From the NCBI GenBank assembly GCA_036752825.1, contig DAIORV010000107.1, forward strand, positions 1 through 7,624: a stretch of DNA of 7,624 nt, read 5' to 3'. The notes beneath the pieces are model-generated. The model was not told the origin of the DNA. It saw only the letters and a program-made list of their open reading frames with translations, and made no database searches. The position numbers were made by a program, and so were the translations under genes. Shown in pieces: positions 1-6,633 of the stretch; within the stretch, counting starts at the first letter, position 1, and each line of letters starts with the position of its first letter. The DNA comes from UBA5177 sp002413265. Its GTDB lineage: Bacteria > Chloroflexota > UBA5177.

Positions 1-417
1 GGCCCTCCCGCAACGTTGGTCCACGGAGATTTGCACCCGAACAACGTCAATGAGGACGACGGCCAGTTCATATTCTTCGACTGGACTGACGCCGCCGTCT
101 CTCACCCCTTTGTCGACTTGGTCCCCTTTCACCTTTGGGACGCGGACGGAGTTCCAGACCGAGTGGAGCGCCTCAATAACGCGTATCTAGAGCCCTGGAA
201 AGATCTCGTTCCAGCCCGGAACCTGCAGCGGGCGCTGGCGCTCATCAATCCGATAGGCCAGCTTTATCACGCCCAGTCGTACTTTTTACTCGTTCTTGGC
301 GTAGAAGAAGAAGTCCGCTGGCAGTTCTACGACATGTGTCCGAGACTTCTCAGAAGAGTCATTGAGGAATCCCGAGCCCTGCAGGCTCGAGAGGCGGCTT
401 CACCCACTAAGCCGTGA
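1..417 (+). CDS. Phosphotransferase, APH/choline-kinase-like family (C-terminal part, 5' end outside window)
   Basis: The reading frame is open from base 1 to a TGA at 415-417, so the visible 138 residues are the C-terminal part of a longer protein. The fragment carries the catalytic loop of the aminoglycoside phosphotransferase/kinase-like fold: VHGDLHPNN at residues 7-15, with D10 as the expected catalytic base and N15 as a metal ligand. It is followed by FFDWTDAA at 25-32, where D27 is the DFG-equivalent Mg2+ ligand. The rest is an alpha-helical, Trp/Leu-rich C-lobe typical of PF01636 proteins. Such enzymes move the gamma-phosphate of ATP to a hydroxyl on an antibiotic, choline, amino sugar or other small molecule, and the substrate cannot be read from this part. 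The gene is convergent with the BY-kinase gene and only 6 bp separates the stops, so its tie to the glycan locus is unclear. The family call is firm; the substrate is unknown. Confidence 0.85.
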   Translation, partial: GPPATLVHGDLHPNNVNEDDGQFIFFDWTDAAVSHPFVDLVPFHLWDADGVPDRVERLNNAYLEPWKDLVPARNLQRALALINPIGQLYHAQSYFLLVLGVEEEVRWQFYDMCPRLLRRVIEESRALQAREAASPTKP

Positions 418-423
418 GCCTTG

Positions 424-2115
424 TTACTTCGCTGCCCTCTTGCCGTTGCGAGAGCCGCTCGAGACCTTTTGTCCGTCGGTGACGTATGCAGAGTAGCCGC
501 CGTAGTAGTAGTAGCCGTAGTAGCCCGAGCTTTCCTCACCTACGCGGTTAAGCACCACTCCCGAGACGCGTGATCCGACGCGCTCGAGAACGTCTTTTGC
601 GCGAAGCAACGCGTGGCGAGTCGCCTTACGCGGATCAGCCACGAGCACTACTCTGTCGGCCATGGTCGATAGGACCGCGGAATCGGTGACGGCCAATAGG
701 GGCGGCGAGTCGACGATTATGGTGTCGAAACTCTGCTTGAACGCATGCAGGAGATCGCGCATTCGCTGAGAGCTGAGAAGGGCAGTCGGGTTCGGTGGAA
801 TGGGGCCTGAGGGCAAAAAGTAAAGATGTGGGTCGGCCTCACTCTGCACCGTGCTGGTCATAATGTCGCCGCCGTCCATGCCTAGCAGCAACGCGGTCAG
901 ACCGCCTCGATTTTCTATGCCGGCCACCTGATGAATGTGTGGTCGCCGAAGATCGGCGTCTATCAATAGGACTTTCCGTCCAATCTCAGCCATCACCATC
1001 GCGACGTTCATCGAAGTCGTGGTCTTTCCTTCACCTTCGCCGCAACTGGTCATCAAGATGACTTTGTTCGCCGCATCGGCTCCGGAAAACAGGAGATTCG
1101 TCCGTACCATCCGATACATTTCAGCACCCAAGCTGCGACGGTTCTCGGTGACGCTGAGCCCCGGCCGTTTTGTCTCGCGATTCAGGTCCCCGACGACGCC
1201 GAGTACAGGAGCGCCCGACATGAGGGCCTGGAACTCCTCGGGGTTCCGTAGCGTCCCGGCAAAATACTCTCGCGCGAATAGCAGGCCGGTAGCGGCTAAA
1301 AGTGCCAGGAAGGCGGCAATTGCCGCACTGCGGACCGGGTGCGGGCTTGATGGGAAATGCGGAACCTGGGCCGGCACTCGCACGTCCAGGTTTGCCGACG
1401 TCTGAGCTTCCGTGGATTGCAGGGTCACAAGCTGTGTTTGAAGATTGTTAATGGCGGTTCGATCCTGGTCGATCTCGCGAGTGAGGTCTTGCGTCTGAGC
1501 GTTGCCGGCCCCTCCCGCCTGTGCCTGTTTCTTCGTCGCTGACGCCATGTCTTTCTGATAGCTGGAGATTTGGCGGTCTATTGCATCGATCGCTGCCGAA
1601 AAACGGCTCATCTGATGCTGTTGCTCGGATTGTTGAGCTGCGTAGGCGAGGGCGTTGGCCGCCCTTGCTGCGAACACGCGGTCATGTGATGACACGGAAA
1701 GCGTGACTAGCTGACTGTTGACGTCCGAAGAGGCGGTGGCACCGCCGAGCAAGGTCGACGGAGTGAGCGGCAGATGCAAATGAAGGGCTTTGTAGGCCTT
1801 GACTGCGACAGGTTGAGTTACCACCAATCGCGCCTCAGTGTCGGCCAGCTGCTGACTGGCTATCACGCCTGTTCCATTGACGTCGGAGGAGAGCTGGCCG
1901 GCATCCACCTGAAGCGTCGCGGTTGCCACATAGGTGGGCTTGATGAAGAGCGTTGTGACGGAGTAACCGGTAACCCCGGCGGCGATCGTGACAAGCACGA
2001 TAAGCCAGATCCACCGGCGAACTAGATGGTAGTACCAGCGAAGCAGTGCCGCGCGATCACCCGAACTCTGTTCAGCGTCCAGGGCCTGCGTGGCCGGATT
2101 GAGAGCAATGCCCAC
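424..2115 (-). CDS. Polysaccharide co-polymerase / tyrosine autokinase (Wzz-BY-kinase fusion)
   Basis: This is an inner-membrane protein with a Wzz-type chain-length domain fused to a cytoplasmic bacterial tyrosine kinase. Such proteins control polymerisation and export of exo- or capsular polysaccharide through autophosphorylation. Numbering from the GTG at 2115 (563 aa): membrane helix 1 at about 36-57 (WIWLIVLVTIAAG); an extracytoplasmic part with a Gln/Ser-rich probable coiled coil at about 168-238; a proline-rich stretch before membrane helix 2 at about 263-281; the oligomer-interface motif EMYRMVRTN at 332-340; Walker A GEGEGKTT with K364; Walker A' VLLIDADLRRP with D386 and D388; Walker B IIVDSPP with D469; and a tail of eight tyrosines at 532-544, the usual autophosphorylation cluster. 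I prefer the 2115 start because AGGAG lies 9 nt upstream. A GTG at 2151 would add 12 residues but has no good ribosome site, and an in-frame stop lies just above it. The gene is divergent from the sulfoquinovose synthase gene. No tyrosine phosphatase, Wzy or Wzx is visible. Confidence 0.93.
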   Translation of the reverse strand: MGIALNPATQALDAEQSSGDRAALLRWYYHLVRRWIWLIVLVTIAAGVTGYSVTTLFIKPTYVATATLQVDAGQLSSDVNGTGVIASQQLADTEARLVVTQPVAVKAYKALHLHLPLTPSTLLGGATASSDVNSQLVTLSVSSHDRVFAARAANALAYAAQQSEQQHQMSRFSAAIDAIDRQISSYQKDMASATKKQAQAGGAGNAQTQDLTREIDQDRTAINNLQTQLVTLQSTEAQTSANLDVRVPAQVPHFPSSPHPVRSAAIAAFLALLAATGLLFAREYFAGTLRNPEEFQALMSGAPVLGVVGDLNRETKRPGLSVTENRRSLGAEMYRMVRTNLLFSGADAANKVILMTSCGEGEGKTTTSMNVAMVMAEIGRKVLLIDADLRRPHIHQVAGIENRGGLTALLLGMDGGDIMTSTVQSEADPHLYFLPSGPIPPNPTALLSSQRMRDLLHAFKQSFDTIIVDSPPLLAVTDSAVLSTMADRVVLVADPRKATRHALLRAKDVLERVGSRVSGVVLNRVGEESSGYYGYYYYGGYSAYVTDGQKVSSGSRNGKRAAK

Positions 2116-2124
2116 CGAGTCGAA

Positions 2125-2130
2125 CTCCTG
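2125..2130 (-). promoter_or_regulatory. Ribosome binding site deciding the BY-kinase start
   Basis: On the minus strand this reads CAGGAG, and 9 nt separate it from the GTG at 2115. The competing GTG at 2151 is preceded by no purine-rich site at a proper distance, so this site favours the shorter 563-residue protein. Confidence 0.55.
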
Positions 2131-2246
2131 ACGTCTATTGAGCGAGCCCACACGAAACGGAACTCAACTCATTGACCCACATGACGTTTGAAAATGATCA
2201 GACCAACCGGGTCAGTCAGCACATGGAGACCGCACAGGAAGCGGGG

Positions 2247-2275
2247 TTGACCTTCACGAACATGCACGCTATGGT
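2247..2275 (+). promoter_or_regulatory. Candidate sigma70-like promoter for the sulfoquinovose synthase operon
   Basis: TTGACC (2247-2252, 5 of 6 matches to the -35 consensus) is followed by an exact 17-nt spacer and TATGGT (2270-2275, 4 of 6 matches). The start would be near 2282, giving a 5' leader of about 134 nt. A strong isolated -10 box, TATACT at 2355-2360, lies closer to the gene but has no -35 at a normal distance. It could be a second start point. The whole divergent space 2116-2415 holds no convincing gene. Confidence 0.4.
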
Positions 2276-2300
2276 ATCTGCCCGATCGAGTAACCGTCAA
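2271..2300 (-). promoter_or_regulatory. Candidate sigma70-like promoter for the BY-kinase gene
   Basis: On the minus strand a TTGACG -35 box (2300-2295, 5 of 6 matches) is followed after 18 nt by TACCAT (2276-2271, 4 of 6 matches). Transcription would start near 2264 and leave a leader of about 150 nt to the GTG at 2115. The -10 box is the reverse complement of the -10 region of the promoter facing the other way. This is a pattern match only. Confidence 0.35.
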
Positions 2301-2393
2301 TAGAGCGACATCTGGTATTTGACCTGGTTGGAGCCCTCCTCGTGCAGACATGCGTATACTCTCTGGGCGATTCGCTCACAGTGGCCCTTGAGC

Positions 2394-2401
2394 GGAAGGA
2401 G
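2394..2401 (+). promoter_or_regulatory. Ribosome binding site of the sulfoquinovose synthase gene
   Basis: GGAAGGAG is a strong Shine-Dalgarno match, but 14 nt separate it from the ATG at 2416, longer than usual. The ATG is still the right start, because the family's N-terminal NAD motif follows it at once. Confidence 0.6.
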
Positions 2402-2415
2402 AAACACCAAAGATC

Positions 2416-3591
2416 ATGCGGGTTCTCATTTTGGGCGGCGACGGCTATCTCGGCTGGCCGACAGCAATGTATCTGTCTCGCCGGGGTCACGAGATCGCGG
2501 TGCTCGACAATTTTGCAAAACGGAATTGGGAGGTCGAGCTCGGCGTCGAGCCCCTTATACCGATCCGCACGCTGCATGAGCGGGTAAGCGCGTGGCGGGA
2601 GGTATCAGAGAACGAAATCTCGATCTATGTTGGTGATCTCACCGACTACGGATTTGTCGAAGCGACCCTGAGAGACTTCGAGCCGGAGGCCATCGTTCAT
2701 TACGGCGAGCAGCCCTCGGCGCCGTACTCGATGGTCGATCATCGGCATGCTGCCTATACACAGCAGAACAACGTGATCGGGAACTTGAACGTGCTGTTTG
2801 CAATGCGTGACGTGGTGCCCGACTGCCATCTGGTGAAGCTGGGAACCATGGGCGAGTACGGCACGCCAAATATTGACATCGAGGAGGGTTGGATCGAAAT
2901 CCACCATAACGGCCGGACGGATCGTATGCCCTTCCCAAAAGTGCCGGGATCCTTCTATCACTTGTCGAAGGTTCACGACAGCCACAACATCATGTTTGCG
3001 TGTCGAATCTGGGGTACGAGGGCGACCGACCTCAATCAAGGAGTGGTGTACGGCATCCACACGGATGAGACGATCCTGGATGGACGATTGGTGACCAGCT
3101 TCCACTACGACGAGACCTTCGGGACGGCTCTCAATCGCTTCTGCGTGCAGGCCGTGGCCGGTATTCCGCTGACCTTGTACGGGAAGGGAAAGCAAACGCG
3201 AGGGTTCCTCAATATTAAGGACACGCTGCAATGTGTCGAGCTCGCTCTACTTAACCAGGCCGAAAAGGGTGAATTTCGAGTCTTCAACCAGTTCACCGAG
3301 CAGTTCTCGGTAACCGAGCTGGCAGAGCTGGTTCAAACCGCGGCCGGGAGTCTGGGGATCGAGGCGGAGCTCGCACACGTTGACAATCCGCGCATTGAGA
3401 AAGAAGAACATTACTACAACGCGAAGCACACCAAACTGTTCGATCTCGGGCTTCAACCTCATCTGCTGTCTAATGTCCTCGTCGACTCCATGATCCAGAC
3501 CGTACTGGAACACCGCTACCGCATCAACCCTTCGGTCATCAGGCAAGGAATTAGGTGGTCGGGAAAGACTCCGGAGGCAGCTCACTCCTAA
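2416..3591 (+). CDS. sqdB: UDP-sulfoquinovose synthase (SQD1/SqdB family)
   Basis: This is a short-chain dehydrogenase/epimerase-fold enzyme that makes UDP-sulfoquinovose from UDP-glucose and sulfite with bound NAD+. It acts in the cytoplasm. The 391-residue length fits the family. What I see: the Rossmann NAD loop GGDGYLGWPTAMYLS at 7-21, which with its Trp is a hallmark of SQD1 proteins; VHYGEQPSAPYSM at 94-106; TMGEYGTPNIDIEEG at 144-158 holding the catalytic Thr144 and Glu147; and the YxxxK pair Y181 and K185 in YHLSKVHDSHNI. The long conserved stretches TDLNQGVVYG, FGTALNRFCVQA, YGKGKQTRGFLNI, FRVFNQFTEQFSV and EEHYYNAKHTKL complete the picture. These match my memory of the plant and cyanobacterial enzymes closely, and no key residue is missing. 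The gene heads a + strand cluster with a sugar aminotransferase and a phosphoglycosyl transferase, not with a sulfolipid synthase (SqdX or SqdD). Sulfoquinovose may therefore go into a surface glycan here; that part is inference. Confidence 0.95.
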   Translation: MRVLILGGDGYLGWPTAMYLSRRGHEIAVLDNFAKRNWEVELGVEPLIPIRTLHERVSAWREVSENEISIYVGDLTDYGFVEATLRDFEPEAIVHYGEQPSAPYSMVDHRHAAYTQQNNVIGNLNVLFAMRDVVPDCHLVKLGTMGEYGTPNIDIEEGWIEIHHNGRTDRMPFPKVPGSFYHLSKVHDSHNIMFACRIWGTRATDLNQGVVYGIHTDETILDGRLVTSFHYDETFGTALNRFCVQAVAGIPLTLYGKGKQTRGFLNIKDTLQCVELALLNQAEKGEFRVFNQFTEQFSVTELAELVQTAAGSLGIEAELAHVDNPRIEKEEHYYNAKHTKLFDLGLQPHLLSNVLVDSMIQTVLEHRYRINPSVIRQGIRWSGKTPEAAHS

Positions 3592-3716
3592 GCTTTCGAG
3601 TCTCGGGTGGGCCGCTTCGCGTCGCCTACTATCGTGAAAACGAAAGGACGTTGGATACGTCTGATCGAGCCGAAACAAAGCCCACGTGGAAGTCGTCGTG
3701 ACCCTGAAGCGTGACG

Positions 3717-5069
3717 ATGCTCCCAGTGGTGAAGCCTGGCACGATCACGGCGCCGGCTAGTGCGTCGGAACCGTCGTCTGCCCAAAAAGCTTCGACTCCA
3801 GGATCTCCGCCATCTGCCCCAGTAACGGTGTTTGATAAGCTGTCCACAGACTTTGCGTCAAAGGCATGTGAGCAGCATTTGGCCACAACCCGAGCGATAG
3901 TGCGAGCCCCTCGACGGGCTCCGTTGCCGTTCGCGCAACCGGATATCGACGACCATGACATCGACGCCGTCACTGAGGTGCTTCGCTCAGGGTGGCTTAC
4001 CACCGGGAGTCGAGTTGCCGCCTTCGAGGGCCTCTTTGCCGAGCGCATCGGTGTTCGAAATGCGATCGCTCTTAACTCGGCCACGGCGGCGCTCCATCTC
4101 GCTCTCGACGCCGCGGGTTTGGAACGAGGCGACGAGGTGGTTGTCCCCACCATGACCTTCACGGCCTGTGCTGAGGTCGTTCGCTACTTCGATGCGACTC
4201 CGGTATTGGTGGACATCGAACCGGGCAGTCTTTGCATTTCGGTCGACGCGCTGGCCGCTGCCATTACGGAGCGAACCAGAGCCGTTATTCCTGTCCATAT
4301 GGGCGGCGGTCCGGCGCGAATGGACGAGATCATGGCTATTGCCGCGTCGTCAGGAGTCGCGGTGGTAGAGGACGCGGCTCACGCCTTTCCCGCCACCTAC
4401 CGGGGGCGAGCGATCGGGAGCATTGGGCACATGGCAGCCTTCAGCTTCTACGTCACAAAGACCATCACGACCGGCGAGGGCGGCATGCTGGTCACCGACA
4501 ACGACTCCTACGCGGAGCGTGTCCGTTCCATGTCGCTACACGGCATGAGCCGCGATGCGTGGAACCGTTACGCGGGCGCGGGCACCTGGAAGTATGACGT
4601 CGTGGCGCCCGGCTTCAAGTACAACATGACCGACCTGGCCGCGGCACTTGGCATAAGCCAGCTCAAGAAGTCGGACCGCATGGCGGAGCGTCGCAAAGAG
4701 ATAGCCCGGCGTTACTCGGCGGAGCTCGAGCTATATCCGGAGCTGCAGGTGCCGGAAGCTGACCCGCGCGACAGTCATGCCTGGCACCTGTATGTGCTCC
4801 GTCTCAGGACCGACGTATGCGGGGTTGGGCGGGACCAATTTATCGAAGAGCTCTCGCTCCGCGGCATCAAAGCAAGTGTCCATTTCATTCCGATTCATCG
4901 CTTTACCTACTACCGAGGGAAGTACGGCTACGTCGACGAACAATTTCCCGTAGCCAGTGCCGAGGCAGAGCGTATCCTGTCCCTCCCCATCTATCCAAGC
5001 ATGTCCGACCACGATATCGATGACGTCATTTGGGCGGTAACCGACACCATCGAGACACATCGCAGGTAG
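3717..5069 (+). CDS. DegT/DnrJ/EryC1/StrS-family sugar aminotransferase (PLP-dependent)
   Basis: This fold-type I PLP enzyme should transfer an amino group to a keto-sugar nucleotide (commonly UDP- or dTDP-4-keto-6-deoxy sugars). Numbering from the ATG at 3717 (450 aa): FAQPDIDDHDIDAVTEVLRSGWLTTG at about 72-97 is the family's usual N-terminus; NSATAALHLAL at 120-130; VEDAAHAF at 217-224, where D219 should pair with the PLP nitrogen; FSFYVTKTITTGEGG at 242-256 with K248 as the Schiff-base lysine; GFKYNMTDLAAALG at 299-312; and VHFIPIHRF near the C-terminus. A Ser/Pro/Ala-rich stretch of about 65 residues precedes the domain and is unusual for the family. A GTG at 3900 would give the normal length of 389 residues, while GAAG lies 7 nt before the ATG at 3717. 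The ORF also has a GTG at 3711, and an in-frame stop lies at 3705. The gene follows sqdB by about 120 bp and precedes the phosphoglycosyl transferase by 12 bp. Exact substrate and regiochemistry are not readable. Confidence 0.92.
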   Translation: MLPVVKPGTITAPASASEPSSAQKASTPGSPPSAPVTVFDKLSTDFASKACEQHLATTRAIVRAPRRAPLPFAQPDIDDHDIDAVTEVLRSGWLTTGSRVAAFEGLFAERIGVRNAIALNSATAALHLALDAAGLERGDEVVVPTMTFTACAEVVRYFDATPVLVDIEPGSLCISVDALAAAITERTRAVIPVHMGGGPARMDEIMAIAASSGVAVVEDAAHAFPATYRGRAIGSIGHMAAFSFYVTKTITTGEGGMLVTDNDSYAERVRSMSLHGMSRDAWNRYAGAGTWKYDVVAPGFKYNMTDLAAALGISQLKKSDRMAERRKEIARRYSAELELYPELQVPEADPRDSHAWHLYVLRLRTDVCGVGRDQFIEELSLRGIKASVHFIPIHRFTYYRGKYGYVDEQFPVASAEAERILSLPIYPSMSDHDIDDVIWAVTDTIETHRR

Positions 5070-5081
5070 CTCTGTGGCTCG

Positions 5082-5675
5082 ATGAAGCGGGCACTGGATG
5101 TCACGGTAGCGACGATCCTGCTGCTTGCCATGTCTCCAATATTGACGATTGTTGCGCTGGCGATATGGCTTATTTCCGGGAGGCCGGTTCTCTACGTTGG
5201 CAAGAGAGTCGGTACTGGCGGGAAGATTTTCGGCATGTGCAAGTTCCGCAGCATGGCCACGGCTTCGGGTGTTTCGTCGGCCGATGTCACGGCGTCTGAC
5301 GATCCACGAATAACATCACTCGGCCGCGTACTTCGGCGATCGAAGCTCGACGAGCTGCCGCAGCTAGTCAATGTGTTGCGCGGCGAGATGAGCCTGGTGG
5401 GGCCTCGCCCAGAGGCTCCCGTATACGTCGATCTGTACGGGCCCGAGGCTGCGGAAATTCTGTCCGTGCGTCCAGGTATCACAGGGCCGACTCAGCTGCG
5501 CTTCATGGACGAGGAGCAGCTACTTGCGGGAGGCGAGGCGGATCGCGTTTATCGTGAGACCGTACTCGCCCAGAAGATCGCTTCGGATCTGGAGTATGTA
5601 AGGAGTCGGACTCTCTTAGGAGATCTGAGACTGCTTCTCGCGTCCCTGATCCGCCTGGTGCGTCTCCGCCGCTGA
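5082..5675 (+). CDS. Undecaprenyl-phosphate sugar-1-phosphate transferase (small monotopic PglC/WbaP-type)
   Basis: This enzyme moves a sugar-1-phosphate from a nucleotide sugar to undecaprenyl phosphate on the cytoplasmic side of the membrane, the first step of lipid-linked glycan assembly. The 197-residue protein is the minimal catalytic form without the extra N-terminal membrane helices of WbaP. It starts KRALDVTVA, then has a single reentrant helix at about 8-32 broken by Ser18-Pro19 as in PglC. FGMCKFRSM (50-58), DPRITSLGRVLRRSKLDELPQL (74-95) and GEMSLVGPRPE (101-111) follow. D90-E91 should be the catalytic dyad. The C-terminus is basic and leucine-rich and may sit on the membrane. The start ATG lies 12 bp after the aminotransferase stop, with only a distant AGG upstream, so translation may be coupled. 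Pairing with a PglE-like aminotransferase suggests an amino or acetamido dideoxy sugar as first residue. That is inference, since no dehydratase or acetyltransferase is present. Confidence 0.93.
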   Translation: MKRALDVTVATILLLAMSPILTIVALAIWLISGRPVLYVGKRVGTGGKIFGMCKFRSMATASGVSSADVTASDDPRITSLGRVLRRSKLDELPQLVNVLRGEMSLVGPRPEAPVYVDLYGPEAAEILSVRPGITGPTQLRFMDEEQLLAGGEADRVYRETVLAQKIASDLEYVRSRTLLGDLRLLLASLIRLVRLRR

Positions 5676-5690
5676 CTACCGTGAGCGCCG

Positions 5691-6590
5691 TTACGCCGGT
5701 TGCCGGCTTCCGTTGTCAGGCGCGTGACGGATTTTCCTGGCGCGAAGGGCTACAAAGAGTGGGATCTCCTTACGGGCCAGATTCGCTGCCCGTGTCGTAC
5801 TCCCGGCGACGTTGAGCTTGTGGGCCGGGATCTCTTCCATATGCTCGACGAGCAGACCTTGGTCCGCGAGACCGTTCACGTAGTGGCTCATGGGTCGGTG
5901 GAAGCTGCGGGTTACCACACCCGAGCCATTGCCGCCCAGAGGATTCATAGGAACCGGCAACGGCGTCAGATATCTGTCGATGCGGCGATAGACGAGCTTG
6001 CGTCCCTCATCCCATCCCCAGCCGCTCTGGCGAGGAACGCGAAAGGCCGGATGGGTGAGCAAGAGTACGGCGCGGCCCTCAGCTTTGAGTGCCCAGGCGG
6101 CACCCGAAAAGACCGGCTCCAGTGGATCCATATCTTGAATACTCAACAAGAATGTGACGGCGTCATAACTCTGCGACTCGATCTCCCTAAGAGACGGGAT
6201 CTGCCTCGCGTCCCCAAGGACAAAGAGTCCCTTGCGGCCGTGAGCCTTTCGCGCCAGATCGAGCAACCGGGGGCTGGCATCGAGCCCGACATAGCGTCCC
6301 CCAGCAGAGGACACATGTGGCGCGAGTACTCCCTGCCCGCACCCGACGTCCAGGATCTGTTCTCCTGACTCGGGCTCCAGGAGCCGCATCACAGCGGGTA
6401 CGGCAAGCTGGCGGTGGTACTCGCTGCCGCCCTCTCCCATCCAGCCGTTGTACCAGGTTGCTAGCGGATCCCAGCTCGTGCGTGCGGCGGGCTGCTGAGC
6501 CCCGCGTGGCTCCCCTCCGCGCCTTCGAGCGGTTGCGCCAGGGCGAAGCGGACCTTTCTTGTTCGGTCCCGGTCCTTGTTTGCTCGACAT
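5691..6590 (-). CDS. Class I SAM-dependent methyltransferase, substrate unknown
   Basis: A 299-residue Rossmann-fold methyltransferase. Numbering from the ATG at 6590: motif I ILDVGCGQG at 79-87 binds SAM; VGLDAS at 101-106 holds the acidic residue for the ribose; GDARQIP at 126-132 is the adenine-side motif; YDAVTFLLSIQDM at 142-154 is motif IV; and LKAEGRAVLLLTHPAF follows as the post-motif strand. The first 38 residues are rich in Lys, Arg, Gly and Pro and probably disordered. The conserved block then begins with WDPLATWYNGWMGEGGSEYHR. I chose this start because GAGGAG sits just before it; a longer frame up to 6719 would add 43 residues with no ribosome site. The gene is convergent with the phosphoglycosyl transferase (15 bp between stops). 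Nothing in the sequence shows the methyl acceptor, and a role in glycan modification is only possible by position. Confidence 0.88.
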   Translation of the reverse strand: MSSKQGPGPNKKGPLRPGATARRRGGEPRGAQQPAARTSWDPLATWYNGWMGEGGSEYHRQLAVPAVMRLLEPESGEQILDVGCGQGVLAPHVSSAGGRYVGLDASPRLLDLARKAHGRKGLFVLGDARQIPSLREIESQSYDAVTFLLSIQDMDPLEPVFSGAAWALKAEGRAVLLLTHPAFRVPRQSGWGWDEGRKLVYRRIDRYLTPLPVPMNPLGGNGSGVVTRSFHRPMSHYVNGLADQGLLVEHMEEIPAHKLNVAGSTTRAANLARKEIPLFVALRARKIRHAPDNGSRQPA

Positions 6591-6595
6591 GGCTT

Positions 6596-6601
6596 CTCCT
6601 C
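6596..6601 (-). promoter_or_regulatory. Ribosome binding site deciding the methyltransferase start
   Basis: GAGGAG on the minus strand lies 5 nt from the ATG at 6590. It rules against the upstream start at 6719, which would also read through the putative divergent control region. A weak -10-like TACACT (6620-6615, minus strand) would start transcription near 6608, just ahead of this site. Confidence 0.7.
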
Positions 6602-6633
6602 GCCCCGTGGTCTCAGTGTATGAGGGGTTGGCT

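Noticed and set aside
395..414. Hairpin CGGCTT-cacccact-AAGCCG at the end of the phosphotransferase gene, considered as a terminator
   Set aside because: Only six pairs with an eight-base loop inside the coding sequence, and no T-run follows on either strand.
2605..3231. A 208-codon open frame on the minus strand inside sqdB
   Set aside because: It is antisense to strongly conserved SQD1 motifs, and its His/Val/Arg-rich product shows no domain. It is a by-product of the codon bias of the real gene.
3682..3689. CCACGTGG palindrome in the sqdB-aminotransferase gap
   Set aside because: Eight bases alone are likely by chance in a window of this size, and no promoter could be aligned with it.
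3592..3710. Search for a separate aminotransferase promoter in the gap after sqdB
   Set aside because: TTGGAT at 3651 has no acceptable -10 at 17 nt, and TACTAT at 3627 has no -35. The gap shows no clear promoter or terminator, so co-transcription with sqdB is the simpler reading.
3629..4162. A 177-codon minus-strand frame over the sqdB-aminotransferase gap
   Set aside because: About half is antisense to the conserved aminotransferase N-terminal domain; the product is low-complexity Ser/Ala/Arg with no family signs.
5695..5707. Hairpin GCCGG-TTG-CCGGC just after the phosphoglycosyl transferase stop, considered as a terminator
   Set aside because: Five-pair stem with only a broken T-rich tail, inside the methyltransferase coding end. 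It may help stop + strand transcription, but the support is too thin to annotate.
5700..6368. A 222-codon open frame on the plus strand
   Set aside because: It is fully antisense to the methyltransferase, which has all SAM-binding motifs and a good ribosome site. The plus-strand product shows nothing recognisable.
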